A DNA stretch of 64,000 nt, taken from positions 1,178,001 through 1,242,000 of the forward strand of contig NZ_CP109000.1 of NCBI RefSeq assembly GCF_036226605.1, given 5' to 3'. The DNA is from Streptomyces sp. NBC_00704 (GTDB taxonomy: Bacteria; Actinomycetota; Actinomycetes; Streptomycetales; Streptomycetaceae). Of this stretch, positions 34,761-43,359 are shown piece after piece. Below the pieces are notes generated by a model. It was given only the letters and a program-made list of their open reading frames with translations. It searched no databases and was not told where the DNA came from. Made by a program: the position numbers and the translations under genes. Within the stretch, counting starts at the first letter, position 1. Each line of letters opens with the position of its first letter.

Positions 34761-35444
34761 TCAGGCCCGGTTCGGGATGGTCCAGTCGATGGGCTCGTGG
34801 CCCTGCTGGGCCACCGCCGCGTCGATCTGGGTGAACGGGCGGGAGCCGAAGAACTTCTTCGCCGACAGCGGCGAGGGGTGCGCGCCCTTGACCACGATGT
34901 GCCGCGTCTCGTCGATGAGGGGCAGCTTCTTCTGCGCGTAGTTGCCCCACAGCACGAAGACCGCCGGGTCGGGCCGGTCGGCCACCGCGCGGATCACCGC
35001 GTCGGTGAACTTCTCCCAGCCCTTGCCCTTGTGCGAGTTCGCCTCCCCGGCGCGGACCGTGAGGACCGCGTTGAGCAGCAGGACACCCTGCTGCGCCCAC
35101 GGCATCAGGTAGCCGTTGTCCGGGATGGGCGTGCCCAGCTCCGCGTGCATCTCCTTGTAGATGTTGCGCAGCGACGGCGGGATCTTCACGCCGGGCCGCA
35201 CCGAGAAGCACAGGCCGTGTCCCTGGCCCTCGCCGTGGTAGGGGTCCTGTCCGAGGACGAGGACCTTCACCCGCTCGTACGGTGTCGCGTCGAGCGCGGC
35301 GAACACCTCCTCGCGCGGAGGGTAGACGGGGCCTTTCGCCCGCTCCTCCTCGACGAACTCCGTCAGCTCCTTGAAGTAGGGCTGCTGCAGTTCGTCGCCC
35401 AGAACCCCGCGCCAGGACTCGGGCAGCATGGCGATGTCGGTCAC
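34761..35444 (-). CDS. ung: Uracil-DNA glycosylase
   Basis: A 227-residue family 1 enzyme that removes uracil from DNA in base-excision repair. The catalytic loop GQDPYHG (Asp67) and GAHPSPLS (the Leu-intercalation/His loop near residue 190) are intact, together with PPSLRNIYKE and LLLNAVLTVR. The GTG at 35444 follows AAGGA seven bases upstream. Cytoplasmic. Confidence 0.96.
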   Translation of the reverse strand: MTDIAMLPESWRGVLGDELQQPYFKELTEFVEEERAKGPVYPPREEVFAALDATPYERVKVLVLGQDPYHGEGQGHGLCFSVRPGVKIPPSLRNIYKEMHAELGTPIPDNGYLMPWAQQGVLLLNAVLTVRAGEANSHKGKGWEKFTDAVIRAVADRPDPAVFVLWGNYAQKKLPLIDETRHIVVKGAHPSPLSAKKFFGSRPFTQIDAAVAQQGHEPIDWTIPNRA

Positions 35445-35579
35445 GTCAACGTCCTTCGGTGTGCGGTCGCTTCAGACCACAGAACCTACAGGCGGCCACT
35501 GACAGCCCGGCCCGCGGCCGGTCTGCCCGCCCGCCACCGGGCGCGGCGCCCGGCTCGTCACCCGTGCGCCGGCCCGTCG

Positions 35580-37163
35580 CTACCAGCTGGTCTTCCGCGA
35601 GAGCTCCCACACCATCATGATCGTCGACGGGTCGAGGGCGCGCTCTCCGCCCGAGACGTCCTCGGAGGAGGCGATGTACTGCTTGCCCTGCCACAGCGGC
35701 AGCAGCCGGGCGTCCCGGACGAGGATCTGCTGGGCCTCCTCGAAGTCCTTCGACACCTCGGCGCGGTCGCTCTCCCGGCGCGAGCGGGGCAGCAGCACCT
35801 GCGTGATCTTCTTCTCCGGGTAGGGCGTGCCGAGCGCGTTCTGCTCGCCGACGAAGGGGGCGATGAAGTTGTCGGGGTCCGGGAAGTCGGGGGCCCAGCC
35901 GCGCCCGAACACCGGGTACTCGCCGTTCTGGTAGCCGACCACGTAGGTGTTCCAGGGGCTGCTCTTCAGGGTGACCGAGAACAGGCCGGACGCGTCCAGC
36001 TGACGCTTGATCTCCTTGAACTCCAGCGCGGTGTCGGAGCCGTAGCGGTCGGTGGTGTACCAGAGGGTGAGCGGCACGGTCCGCGTGATGCCGCCCTCGG
36101 TGAGGATCTTGCGGGCCTTGGCGGTGTCGGGGTCGCCGAAGGAGTCGAAGAAGCCGGTGGTGTGGCCGGTCAGGCCGGTCGGGACCATGGAGTACAGCGG
36201 GTCGACGGTGTCCTTGTACACCTTGTGGGCGATGGCGGCCCGGTCGATGACCTGGGCGATGGCCCGGCGCACGGCCAGCTTGTCCGACCAGGTGTCCTTG
36301 GGGTTGAAGACCAGGTAGTTGATGTTGGTGGCCGCGCCCTCGACGAGTTGCAGGCCCTCGTTCTCGGCCTTCTTGTTCTCCAGGTCGACGATGTCGTCGG
36401 CGGCGAGCCCCTGGTAGGTGATGTCGATGTCCCTGGCGCGCAGGGCCTTGACCATGGCGCCGGAGTCCTGGAAGTAGCGGATGTTCACCGCGTCGTTCCG
36501 GCGCTCGGCGAGGCCCTTGTAGTGGTCGTTGCGCACGAGGACGGACTGCTTGCCCTCCTCGTAGGACTGCAGCCGGTAGGGCCCGGAGCCGACGATCCCG
36601 TCGTCCTTGCGCAGGGACTTCGCGGGGTAGTCGTCGGGGTCGACGATCGACATGCCGGGGGTGGCGAGCACGAACGGGAAGGTGGCGTCGGCCTTGTTCA
36701 GGCGGAAGAGCACCTCGCCGTCGCCCTTCGTCTCGACGCTGTCCAGGCTGCCGAGCAGGCCGTTGGGGCCGGTGGGGGCGTTGATCGCGCGGATCCGGTC
36801 GATCGAGTACTTCACGGCCTTGGCGTCCAGGGCGTCGCCGTTGGAGAACGTGAGCCCGTCGCGCAGTTCGCACCGGTAGACGCGGCTGGTGTCGTCCGTG
36901 AACCCGCAGGACTTGGCGGCGTCCGGCTGCGGGGCCGTCGTGCCGTACGGGTAGCTCAGCAAGGTCTGGTAGATGTTGCGGAACAGCTCCCAGGAGCCGT
37001 CCCAGGCGGCCGCGGGATCCAGCGTGCTGGGCGCACTGGTGGTGCCCACCACGATCGGCCCGGCGTCGTCGGAGCTCTCCTCCCCCAGGAGGCTGCACCC
37101 GGCCACCAGGGATATGGACACGATCGCCGCCATTCGCTGCAAGGATCGGTTCCGGTTGAACAC
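35580..37163 (-). CDS. Peptide/nickel-type ABC transporter substrate-binding lipoprotein
   Basis: About 527 residues of SBP_bac_5 type. N-terminal signal peptide with lipobox SLVAGC; mature protein begins at that cysteine and is anchored to the membrane. The LRDGLTFSNGDALDAKAVKYSIDRI segment is characteristic. No permease or ATPase is adjacent, so the cargo (oligopeptides or another solute) is unresolved. The GTG at 37163 is preferred because GAGGAG precedes it by seven bases; an earlier GTG (37169) sits on the ribosome site. A dyad (37180-37201) lies just upstream. Confidence 0.92.
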   Translation of the reverse strand: MFNRNRSLQRMAAIVSISLVAGCSLLGEESSDDAGPIVVGTTSAPSTLDPAAAWDGSWELFRNIYQTLLSYPYGTTAPQPDAAKSCGFTDDTSRVYRCELRDGLTFSNGDALDAKAVKYSIDRIRAINAPTGPNGLLGSLDSVETKGDGEVLFRLNKADATFPFVLATPGMSIVDPDDYPAKSLRKDDGIVGSGPYRLQSYEEGKQSVLVRNDHYKGLAERRNDAVNIRYFQDSGAMVKALRARDIDITYQGLAADDIVDLENKKAENEGLQLVEGAATNINYLVFNPKDTWSDKLAVRRAIAQVIDRAAIAHKVYKDTVDPLYSMVPTGLTGHTTGFFDSFGDPDTAKARKILTEGGITRTVPLTLWYTTDRYGSDTALEFKEIKRQLDASGLFSVTLKSSPWNTYVVGYQNGEYPVFGRGWAPDFPDPDNFIAPFVGEQNALGTPYPEKKITQVLLPRSRRESDRAEVSKDFEEAQQILVRDARLLPLWQGKQYIASSEDVSGGERALDPSTIMMVWELSRKTSW

Positions 37164-37179
37164 GCGCACGCTCCTCGAT

Positions 37180-37201
37180 CTGCCATGCCAAGGGTTGGCA
37201 G
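37180..37201 (-). promoter_or_regulatory. Nested dyad CTGCCA-N10-TGGCAG upstream of the binding-protein gene
   Basis: The outer arms CTGCCA and TGGCAG enclose an inner GCCAA-GGG-TTGGC palindrome, immediately upstream of the signal-peptide start. Candidate operator; direct observation. Confidence 0.4.
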
Positions 37202-37317
37202 ACCATACCGCAGCGCCAGGCGGCCTGAACCCGCGCCTGTACGGCGTTCTTGATCACTCTCGGTATGACGACGTTGTCATCACCGTGTTCGGGGTGGAGA
37301 TGTCCGGTATAGGACGA

Positions 37318-37354
37318 CACGGGCGCCGTTTCCGTCGGGGAAACGGCGCCCGTG
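37318..37354. terminator. Very strong bidirectional terminator hairpin
   Basis: A 16-bp perfect stem (CACGGGCGCCGTTTCC at 37318-37333 with its complement at 37339-37354) and a 5-base loop lies about 50 bp beyond the stop of the FabG/SDR operon at 37404. It insulates that operon from the binding-protein promoter. Strongest hairpin noticed in the window. Confidence 0.85.
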
Positions 37355-37403
37355 GACGCGGTCGTCGCGGTGGTCCCGGACCGGCGTGCGGTCCGGGGCG
37401 TTC

Positions 37404-38165
37404 TCAGCCCACGCCGGCGTTGAGGAAGATCCCGCCGTCGACGACGATGTTCTGGCCGGTGATCCAGTCGGACTGGTCCGAGGTCAGGAACGCGGCCGTG
37501 CCGCCGATGTCGGACGGCACGCCCAGCCGGGCCAGCGGGTAGGCCGCGGCCGCCTCCTCCTCGCGGCCCTCGTACAGGGCCTGGGCGAACTTGGTCTTCA
37601 CCACGGCGGGGGCGATCGAGTTGACCCGCACGCGCGGCGCGTACTCGTGCGCCAGCTGCACGGTCAGGTTGATCATCGCGGCCTTGCTGATGCCGTAGGC
37701 GCCGATGAAGGGGGAGGCCGAGATTCCCGCGACGGAGGCGATGTTGACGATCGCGCCGCCGTTCTCCTTCTGCCAGGCGTGCCAGGTGCGCTGCGCGAAG
37801 CCGAGCGCGGAGACCACGTTGGTCTCGAAGACCTTGCGGGCCACGTTGAGGTCCAGGTCGGCGATCGGCCCGAACACCGGGTTCGTGCCGGCGTTGTTGA
37901 CCAGGAAGTCGACGCGGCCGAAGGCCTCCATCGTGCGGGCCACGGCGGCGGCCTGGTGCTCCTCGTCGTGCGCCTTGCCGGCGACGGCGATGACCCGGTC
38001 GGCGCCGAGCCGCTCGACGGCCTCCTTCAGGGCGTCCTCGCCCCGGCCGGTGATGCAGACCCGGTCGCCGCGGGCGACGAGCGCCTCGGCGACGCCGTAG
38101 CCGATGCCCCGGCTGGCTCCGGTGACGAGGGCGACCTTGCCGGAGAGTGCGGGCAGTTCAGTCAT
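37404..38165 (-). CDS. Short-chain dehydrogenase/reductase (SDR)
   Basis: A 253-residue classical SDR. TGASRGIG (residues about 15-22) binds NAD(P), NNAG, the catalytic serine, and YGISK (YxxxK) are intact, and DGGIFLNAG ends the protein. Second gene of a two-gene leftward operon with a FabG-like SDR 30 bp upstream; both probably act on the same ketone or acyl pathway. Substrate cannot be told. Confidence 0.92.
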   Translation of the reverse strand: MTELPALSGKVALVTGASRGIGYGVAEALVARGDRVCITGRGEDALKEAVERLGADRVIAVAGKAHDEEHQAAAVARTMEAFGRVDFLVNNAGTNPVFGPIADLDLNVARKVFETNVVSALGFAQRTWHAWQKENGGAIVNIASVAGISASPFIGAYGISKAAMINLTVQLAHEYAPRVRVNSIAPAVVKTKFAQALYEGREEEAAAAYPLARLGVPSDIGGTAAFLTSDQSDWITGQNIVVDGGIFLNAGVG

Positions 38166-38195
38166 GTTCGTGATCCCCAGGGTCCTTGGCAGCGG

Positions 38196-38957
38196 TTAGT
38201 CGAGCGGTCCGCCGGCGACGTACAGCACCTGGCCGGAGACGAAGCCGGCGGCCTCGTTCGTGAAGAAGGCGATCGCGTTGGCGACGTCGCCGGGCTCGCC
38301 GACGCGCGCGACCGGGATCTGGGTGGCCGCCGCGGCCTTGAACTCCTCGAAGCCCATGCCGACGCGGGCGGCGGTGGCGGCCGTCATGTCGGTGGCGATG
38401 AAGCCGGGGGCGACGGCGTTGGCGGTGATGCCGAACTTGCCGAGCTCGATGGCCAGGGTCTTGGTGAAGCCCTGGAGACCGGCCTTGGCGGCCGAGTAGT
38501 TGGCCTGGCCGCGGTTGCCGAGCGCCGAGGACGAGGACAGGTTGACCACGCGGCCGAAGCCGGCGTCGACCATGTGCTTCTGGACGGCCTTCGTCATGAG
38601 GAACGAGCCGCGCAGGTGCACGTTCAGGACGGTGTCCCAGTCGGCGGCGCTCATCTTGAACAGCAGGTTGTCGCGCAGGACGCCGGCGTTGTTGACGAGG
38701 ATGGTCGGCGCGCCGAGCTCCTCGACGATCCGCGCGATCGCGGCCTCGACCTGGGCCTCGTCGGAGACGTCGGCGCCGATGGCGACGGCCCTGCCGCCGG
38801 CCGCGGTGATCTTCTCGACGGTGTCCTTGCAGGCGGCCTCGTCGAGGTCGACGACCGCGACGGCGCGGCCCTCGGCCGCCAGCCGTACGGCGGTGGCCGC
38901 TCCGATGCCCCGTGCCGCGCCCGTGACTACGGCGACCCGCTGCTCAGTGGTGGACAT
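38196..38957 (-). CDS. 3-oxoacyl-ACP reductase-like SDR (FabG family)
   Basis: A 253-residue SDR with TGAARGIG (residues about 15-22), NNAG, YSAAK catalytic motif and PGFIATDMT, the FabG signature loop. It likely reduces 3-oxoacyl thioesters with NADPH; whether ACP or CoA is the carrier is unknown. The ATG at 38957 follows GAGGAG eight bases upstream. First gene of the SDR operon. A TetR-like operator lies about 100 bp before it. Confidence 0.9.
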   Translation of the reverse strand: MSTTEQRVAVVTGAARGIGAATAVRLAAEGRAVAVVDLDEAACKDTVEKITAAGGRAVAIGADVSDEAQVEAAIARIVEELGAPTILVNNAGVLRDNLLFKMSAADWDTVLNVHLRGSFLMTKAVQKHMVDAGFGRVVNLSSSSALGNRGQANYSAAKAGLQGFTKTLAIELGKFGITANAVAPGFIATDMTAATAARVGMGFEEFKAAAATQIPVARVGEPGDVANAIAFFTNEAAGFVSGQVLYVAGGPLD

Positions 38958-39056
38958 TGCTGGTTCTCCTCGCCCTTGAGAAAGCCTGATGCGCCCGGAG
39001 GCGCTGTTCCGCCCGGGGCGCCGGTGCGCCCGGCCGGCGCCGGTGCGCCCGACTGG

Positions 39057-39071
39057 TGAGCGACCGCTTAG
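39057..39071 (-). promoter_or_regulatory. Candidate TetR-type operator of the FabG/SDR operon
   Basis: TGAGCGACCGCTTAG has AGCG and CGCT arms around AC and lies about 100 bp upstream of the FabG start. Similar AGCGNNCGCT dyads are typical of lipid-gene TetR sites. Only the symmetry is seen. Confidence 0.35.
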
Positions 39072-39142
39072 TACCTTCGGCAGACGTGACGCTAGAAGCC
39101 CTGGCACCCGGTGTCAACGCCACACGTCGCCGGTGTGATCCA

Positions 39143-39559
39143 TTACCTCACCAGCAACTGGAGGAGCCGGTCCGCCTCGGCCGCCGGATCGGCGGTGAGT
39201 CCGGTGTGCACGGGGCCCGGCTGGACGATCGTCGAGCGGGGCGCGATCAGCCACCGGAAGCGCCGTCCGGCGTCGTCGTGCGCCGCCTGGCCGGCGAGGG
39301 CGCCGCCCGCGCAGACGCCCTCGACGGCCCGCAGGGCGGCCCGCACCCCCGCCACGTCCGCGCGCGGGTCCAGCGCCAGCAGTCTCGCCTCGTCGAGGTG
39401 GGTGCGGGCGCCGACGTAGTCCCGGCCGCGGCAGTAGACCAGCACGCCCGCGTTGATGCACTCGCCGCGCTCCACGCGCGGGACGACGCGCAGCAGCGCG
39501 TACTCGAAGACGTCCCGGTCGCCGCCCTGGCCCGGCCTGATGATGTGGCGGTCGTTCAC
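39143..39559 (-). CDS. DUF3037 family protein, partner of HipA-like kinase
   Basis: A 138-residue DUF3037 protein. FEYALLRVVPRVERGECINAGVLVYCRGRDY (residues about 18-48) is the family signature. It begins with GTG at 39559 overlapping the HipA-like stop by four bases (GTGA), so the two are translationally coupled. DUF3037 and this HipA group are regularly adjacent; the function is unknown. Confidence 0.85.
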   Translation of the reverse strand: MNDRHIIRPGQGGDRDVFEYALLRVVPRVERGECINAGVLVYCRGRDYVGARTHLDEARLLALDPRADVAGVRAALRAVEGVCAGGALAGQAAHDDAGRRFRWLIAPRSTIVQPGPVHTGLTADPAAEADRLLQLLVR

Positions 39560-40311
39560 TCGGTCCCCTTGATGCGGTCGTGGATGACGGCGGCGCGTGC
39601 CAGGAGCGGCGCGGCGTAGGCCTGCCGGAGGCTGTCCGGGGTGTCGAAGCCGGGTTCGTCCGTCAGCCAGACGTCGGGGATCTCGGCGGTGACCTCGGCG
39701 AGCAGGTCCGCGGTGACCAGCGGGGCCAGTCGCTCCGCCGCGGCCGCGACGTCCGGCCCGAAGGGGGCGAGGACGTGGTCGGAGGCGTCGTAGGGGCGGG
39801 CCGCGGAGGCTTCGGCGGTGGGCCAGTTGTGCTGCCAGATCATGGTGGCGCCGTGGTCGACGAGCCACAGGTCGCCCCGGTGCACCAGGAGGTTGGGGTT
39901 GCGCCAGGAGCGGTCGACGTTGTTGACCAGCGCGTCGAACCAGACGATCCGGCCGGCCTCCTCGGGGCTCACCGGGAAGGCGAGCGGGTCGTAGCCGAGG
40001 GCGCCGGAGAGGAACTGCATGCCGAGGTTGGTCCCGCCGCTCGCCTTGAGCAACTCCTGCACCTGGGTGTCGGGTTCGCCGAGTCCCAGCAGGACGTCGA
40101 GTTCCACGGCGGCCAGCCGGGGCATCCGCAGGCCGAGCCGGCGGGCCAGCTCGCCGCAGACCACCTCCGCGACGAGCGTCTTGCGGCCCTGTCCGGCCCC
40201 GGTGAACTTCAGGACGTACAGGCCGAGGTCGTCCGCCTCGACGAGCCCCGGCAGGGATCCGCCCTCGCGCAGGGGCGTGACGTACCGGGTCGCGGTGACT
40301 TCCTTGAGCAT
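39556..40311 (-). CDS. HipA-like kinase family protein
   Basis: A 251-residue protein with HipA-type kinase sequence. YVLKFTGAGQGRKTLVAEVVCGELARRLGL (residues about 33-60) contains the nucleotide-region Lys and Glu, NNVDRSWRNPNLLVHRGDLWLVDHGA (residues about 129-155) looks like the catalytic N-D-R-x-x-N-x-L and the metal-binding DHG loop. Unlike the 440-residue HipA persistence kinase it is short and has no HipB partner, so a classical toxin-antitoxin role is not supported. It forms a coupled pair with DUF3037. Substrate unknown. Confidence 0.8.
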   Translation of the reverse strand: MLKEVTATRYVTPLREGGSLPGLVEADDLGLYVLKFTGAGQGRKTLVAEVVCGELARRLGLRMPRLAAVELDVLLGLGEPDTQVQELLKASGGTNLGMQFLSGALGYDPLAFPVSPEEAGRIVWFDALVNNVDRSWRNPNLLVHRGDLWLVDHGATMIWQHNWPTAEASAARPYDASDHVLAPFGPDVAAAAERLAPLVTADLLAEVTAEIPDVWLTDEPGFDTPDSLRQAYAAPLLARAAVIHDRIKGTE

Positions 40312-40524
40312 CGCCCCAGGCTACTTGAGCGTCGCCGCAGGTGGCCGGGCCTGGGCCGATGCGCGGCCGACAGCTCGGCGACAGCTGCGGCTTACGCCGT
40401 GCTCATGTCGAAGCCGTCACCATCGCGACACTGCCCGAACTCGGCGGGGGCGCTGAACACGGCGTCCCCCCGGCCCGTACCTGACGGCAGATCCACACTC
40501 CCCCCTGGAAGGGAACCCCCCAGC

Positions 40525-41022
40525 ATGACCAGCGCATCGTTCAAGTCCGCGTCGGGGCCCGCCCGCCGTACCGTCGTGGCGGCCGCCGGAGCCGCGGGGC
40601 TCTCCGTGGCGCTGACCGCGTGCGGAGGATCCGACGACGACGCGTCGGGCTCCTCGCCGTCCGGCGCCGCGGGCGCCGCCGGCGGCACGGCGGCCGCGAG
40701 CACGGGCGGCGGTGGCGGGGACAACGCGGCGGCGGGCGCGGCGCTGTCGAAGACGGCCGACATCCCCGAGGGCGGCGGCAAGGTCTTCGACTCCGAGAAG
40801 GTGGTCGTCACCCAGCCGACGGCGGGCACGTACAAGGCGTTCTCGGCGGTGTGCACGCACGCGGGCTGCGCGGTGAAGTCCATCAGTGACGGCGTGATCA
40901 ACTGCCCTTGTCACAACAGCAACTTCTCGATCACGGACGGCAGTGTGAAGAGCGGTCCCGCGCGCAAGCCGCTGCCCGAGGTGCCGATCAAGGTCAGCGG
41001 GGACTCGATCACTCTCGCCTGA
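40525..41022 (+). CDS. Rieske (2Fe-2S) lipoprotein, Tat-exported
   Basis: A 165-residue protein. The signal segment GPARRTVVAAAGAAGLSVALTAC has a twin-arginine motif and a lipobox (LTAC), so it is folded in the cytoplasm, exported by Tat and lipid-anchored. A Gly/Ala/Ser linker leads to a Rieske domain (residues about 85-165) with CTHAGC and CPCHNSNF providing the two Cys and two His ligands. It may act in extracytoplasmic electron transfer; partner unknown. GGAAGGGA lies eleven bases before the ATG. Confidence 0.92.
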   Translation: MTSASFKSASGPARRTVVAAAGAAGLSVALTACGGSDDDASGSSPSGAAGAAGGTAAASTGGGGGDNAAAGAALSKTADIPEGGGKVFDSEKVVVTQPTAGTYKAFSAVCTHAGCAVKSISDGVINCPCHNSNFSITDGSVKSGPARKPLPEVPIKVSGDSITLA

Positions 41023-41665
41023 CCCGCGCCGGGGCGTCCGGCCGGAGGGCGTCCAGCACCTCGTCGGTGGTCGCGACCGTGGCGACCAGCGCGAGGGTGT
41101 GGCGGATCATCGCGGCGGTGTAGTCGGCGGGCACCCCCGCGACGGCGTCCGACGGCACGACGACCGTGTATCCCCGGTTGACGGCGTCGAAGACGGTGTT
41201 GGGGATCGCGACGTTGGCGGAGACCCCGGTCACGATCAGGGTGCGGCAGCCGAGGTTGCGCAGCAGGGCGTCGACGTCGGTGCCCTGGACGGGTGACAGC
41301 CCGTGCAGCCGCCGGACGACGAGATCCTGTCCGGCGACCTCGATCGGGGGTGCGACGCGGGTCGCGTCGGTTCCGGCGAGCTGCTGGACGGGGAGGCGTT
41401 CGGCCGCGCGGAACAGCCGGGCGTTGCGGTTGGCGCCCCGCCCGTCGGGCCGGCGCTCCGCCACGGCGTGCACGATCTGGACGCCCCGCGCGCGGGCGGC
41501 CGTCACCAACCGGGCGATGTTGGCGAGGGCTCCGGACTCCCGTGCCTCGCGGGCGAGTTGCGGGAGGGCGGCGGCCGGGCCGACGACGCCCTGCTGGCAT
41601 TCCACCGTGATCAGGACGGTGCCGGCGGGGTCGAGCAGTTCGCCGAGCTGTTCGTGCGACGGCAT
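41009..41665 (-). CDS. Isochorismatase-fold protein with altered catalytic residues
   Basis: A 218-residue cysteine-hydrolase (isochorismatase) fold. The usual catalytic Asp (D-x-Q) is replaced: the N-terminal strand reads LITVECQQGV. The nucleophile site reads VTGVSANVAIPNT, with no cysteine. Cis-peptide and helix motifs are kept (VVPSDAVAGV). The ATG at 41665 has a good AGGGG site and is preferred over 41710. Enzymatic activity is therefore doubtful. It overlaps the Rieske gene end-to-end by 14 bp. Confidence 0.8.
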   Translation of the reverse strand: MPSHEQLGELLDPAGTVLITVECQQGVVGPAAALPQLAREARESGALANIARLVTAARARGVQIVHAVAERRPDGRGANRNARLFRAAERLPVQQLAGTDATRVAPPIEVAGQDLVVRRLHGLSPVQGTDVDALLRNLGCRTLIVTGVSANVAIPNTVFDAVNRGYTVVVPSDAVAGVPADYTAAMIRHTLALVATVATTDEVLDALRPDAPARVRRE

Positions 41666-41813
41666 GGGCTCCCCTGACGTCGGTGTGGGGCGGGCGACAC
41701 TAACCGCCATTGCGCGGAGAAGGAAGAAGACCCATCATTTTCTGACGGAGTCTCAGGAATCGGCGTCTCGGACCATCAGCACAGGACGACACAAGAGAAG
41801 ATGAGGGGGCCGG

Positions 41814-42281
41814 ATGACCGCCACTCAGCGTCGGGGCCGGAAGATCATGATGACCTCGGGCGAGCTGGACGCGTTCCTCACCGTCCAGCGCACCTGCCGG
41901 GTCGCGACCGTGTCCACCGACGGCGCCCCGCACGTCAGCGCCCTGTGGTTCCTCTGGGACGGGACCGCGCTCTGGCTGTACTCGGTCGTGCGCAGCAAGC
42001 GCTGGGCCGATCTGCGCCGCGATCCCCGGGTCGCGATCGTGATCGACACGGGCGAGGAGTACGACTCACTGCGCGGGGTGGAGCTGTCCGGCGCCGTGGA
42101 GTTCGTCGGCGAGTGCCCGCGCACCGGCGAGCTGTGCGCCGAACTCGACGCGGTGGAGACCCTGTTCGCCCGCAAGAACTTCGGTCTCGACGCGATGCCG
42201 CACGACGGGCGGCACGCCTGGGTGCGGTTGACGCCGGAGAAGGTCGTGTCCTGGGACTTCCGCAAGCTCGGCGGGGTGTGA
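41814..42281 (+). CDS. PPOX-type flavin/F420-binding oxidoreductase-like protein
   Basis: A 155-residue split-barrel protein of the pyridoxamine-5'-phosphate-oxidase-like superfamily. FLTVQRTCRVATVSTDGAPHVSALWFLWDG (residues about 21-50) and the SKRWADLRRDPRVAIVIDTG segment (residues about 61-80) are typical of F420- or FMN-dependent actinobacterial reductases. Reaction not assignable. ATG at 41814 follows GAGGGGGCC. Confidence 0.85.
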   Translation: MTATQRRGRKIMMTSGELDAFLTVQRTCRVATVSTDGAPHVSALWFLWDGTALWLYSVVRSKRWADLRRDPRVAIVIDTGEEYDSLRGVELSGAVEFVGECPRTGELCAELDAVETLFARKNFGLDAMPHDGRHAWVRLTPEKVVSWDFRKLGGV

Positions 42282-42347
42282 CCCGGCGGCCCGCCCCGGC
42301 CGGCAGTTCCGCGGGCTGCCGCGCCGCCGGTCGCCCGGGGGCTCGTC

Positions 42348-43286
42348 TCAGCCGGCCCGCTCCCCCGCCGGGCCGTCCGCCGGGCGGCCCAGCGCGCCGC
42401 CCGCCGTCTTGAGCGCCTCCACGGCGGCCCGGATGGAGGGGCGGCGGTCGGCGTCCGCCCGCCACACCGCGTACACATGGCGGCGCACCCGCTGCCGCAG
42501 CGGCACCGTCACGACTCCTTCGGGCACCGGGTGCCGTCCGAGCAACGGGGCGATGCAGACGCCGAGACCGGCCGCCACCAGGCCGAGCTGGGTGTGCGTC
42601 TCGGCCGCCCGGTGGCCGACGATCGGCTCCACGCCGCGCGAGCGCAGCGTGAACATGAGCCACTCGTGGCAGAACTCGCCCTCGCCCCAGGTGATCCACT
42701 CGTCCTCGGCGAACTCCGCGAGGTCCACCTCGTCCCGGTGGGCGAGGGGGTGTCCGGCCGGCATCGCGACGTCGGCGGGGTCGTCGAGGATCGGCGCCTT
42801 GACCAGGCCGTCCGGCACCGGCATCGGCTTGTTGTACCAGTCCAGGACGACGGCGAGGTCGAGGTCGCCGCGCACGACGCCGGCGATGCCGCGCTCCGGC
42901 TCCAGCTCGGAGGAGCGCAGCCGCAGCCCCGGATGCGCCTTGCGCAGTTCGGCGAGCACGCCGGGGAACAGCCCGCGCGCGGCGGTCGGGAACGCCGACA
43001 GCCGCAGTTCGCCCGCCACCTGGCCGCGCTGGGCCTCCAGATCGGCCTGGGCCAGCTCGACCTGGGACAGGATCCGGGACGCGTGCTCGGCGAGGAGCCG
43101 GCCCGCGTCCGTCAGCCGCACTCCCCGTCCGTGCTTGGCGAGGAGCCGCTGGCCCACCTCCCGCTCCAGTTTCGCCATCTGCTGCGAGACGGCCGACGTG
43201 GTGATGTGCAGGCCCAGGGCCGCTCCGCTGACCGATCCGTGCCGGGCGAGGGCGTCGAGGGTGCGCAGGCGCTCCAGGTTCAACAT
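42348..43286 (-). CDS. LysR-family transcriptional regulator
   Basis: A 312-residue LTTR. The N-terminal HTH (LERLRTLDALARHGSVSGAA, then LGLHITTSAVSQQMAKLERE; residues about 3-42) is followed by a LysR-substrate effector domain in two lobes. Start ATG 43286 lies in TATATGTTG with no ribosome site; a TAGCAT box eight bases upstream suggests leaderless translation. Divergent from an EamA transporter with two 10-bp direct repeats between them. Likely regulator of that gene. Confidence 0.92.
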   Translation of the reverse strand: MLNLERLRTLDALARHGSVSGAALGLHITTSAVSQQMAKLEREVGQRLLAKHGRGVRLTDAGRLLAEHASRILSQVELAQADLEAQRGQVAGELRLSAFPTAARGLFPGVLAELRKAHPGLRLRSSELEPERGIAGVVRGDLDLAVVLDWYNKPMPVPDGLVKAPILDDPADVAMPAGHPLAHRDEVDLAEFAEDEWITWGEGEFCHEWLMFTLRSRGVEPIVGHRAAETHTQLGLVAAGLGVCIAPLLGRHPVPEGVVTVPLRQRVRRHVYAVWRADADRRPSIRAAVEALKTAGGALGRPADGPAGERAG

Positions 43287-43294
43287 ATAAGCGA

Positions 43295-43337
43295 TGCTAC
43301 GAGGTACTGCTCCAAAATTCTCGATTGTGCTACGAGG
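43295..43337. promoter_or_regulatory. Direct repeats TGCTACGAGG x2 (candidate LysR site)
   Basis: TGCTACGAGG at 43295-43304 and 43328-43337, 33 bp apart (about three turns) in the same orientation, flank an AT-rich core in the 73-bp space between LysR and EamA. Good candidate for the LTTR regulatory and activation sites. Confidence 0.5.
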
Positions 43338-43359
43338 ACGTCTCCCGCATCGTTGAGCC

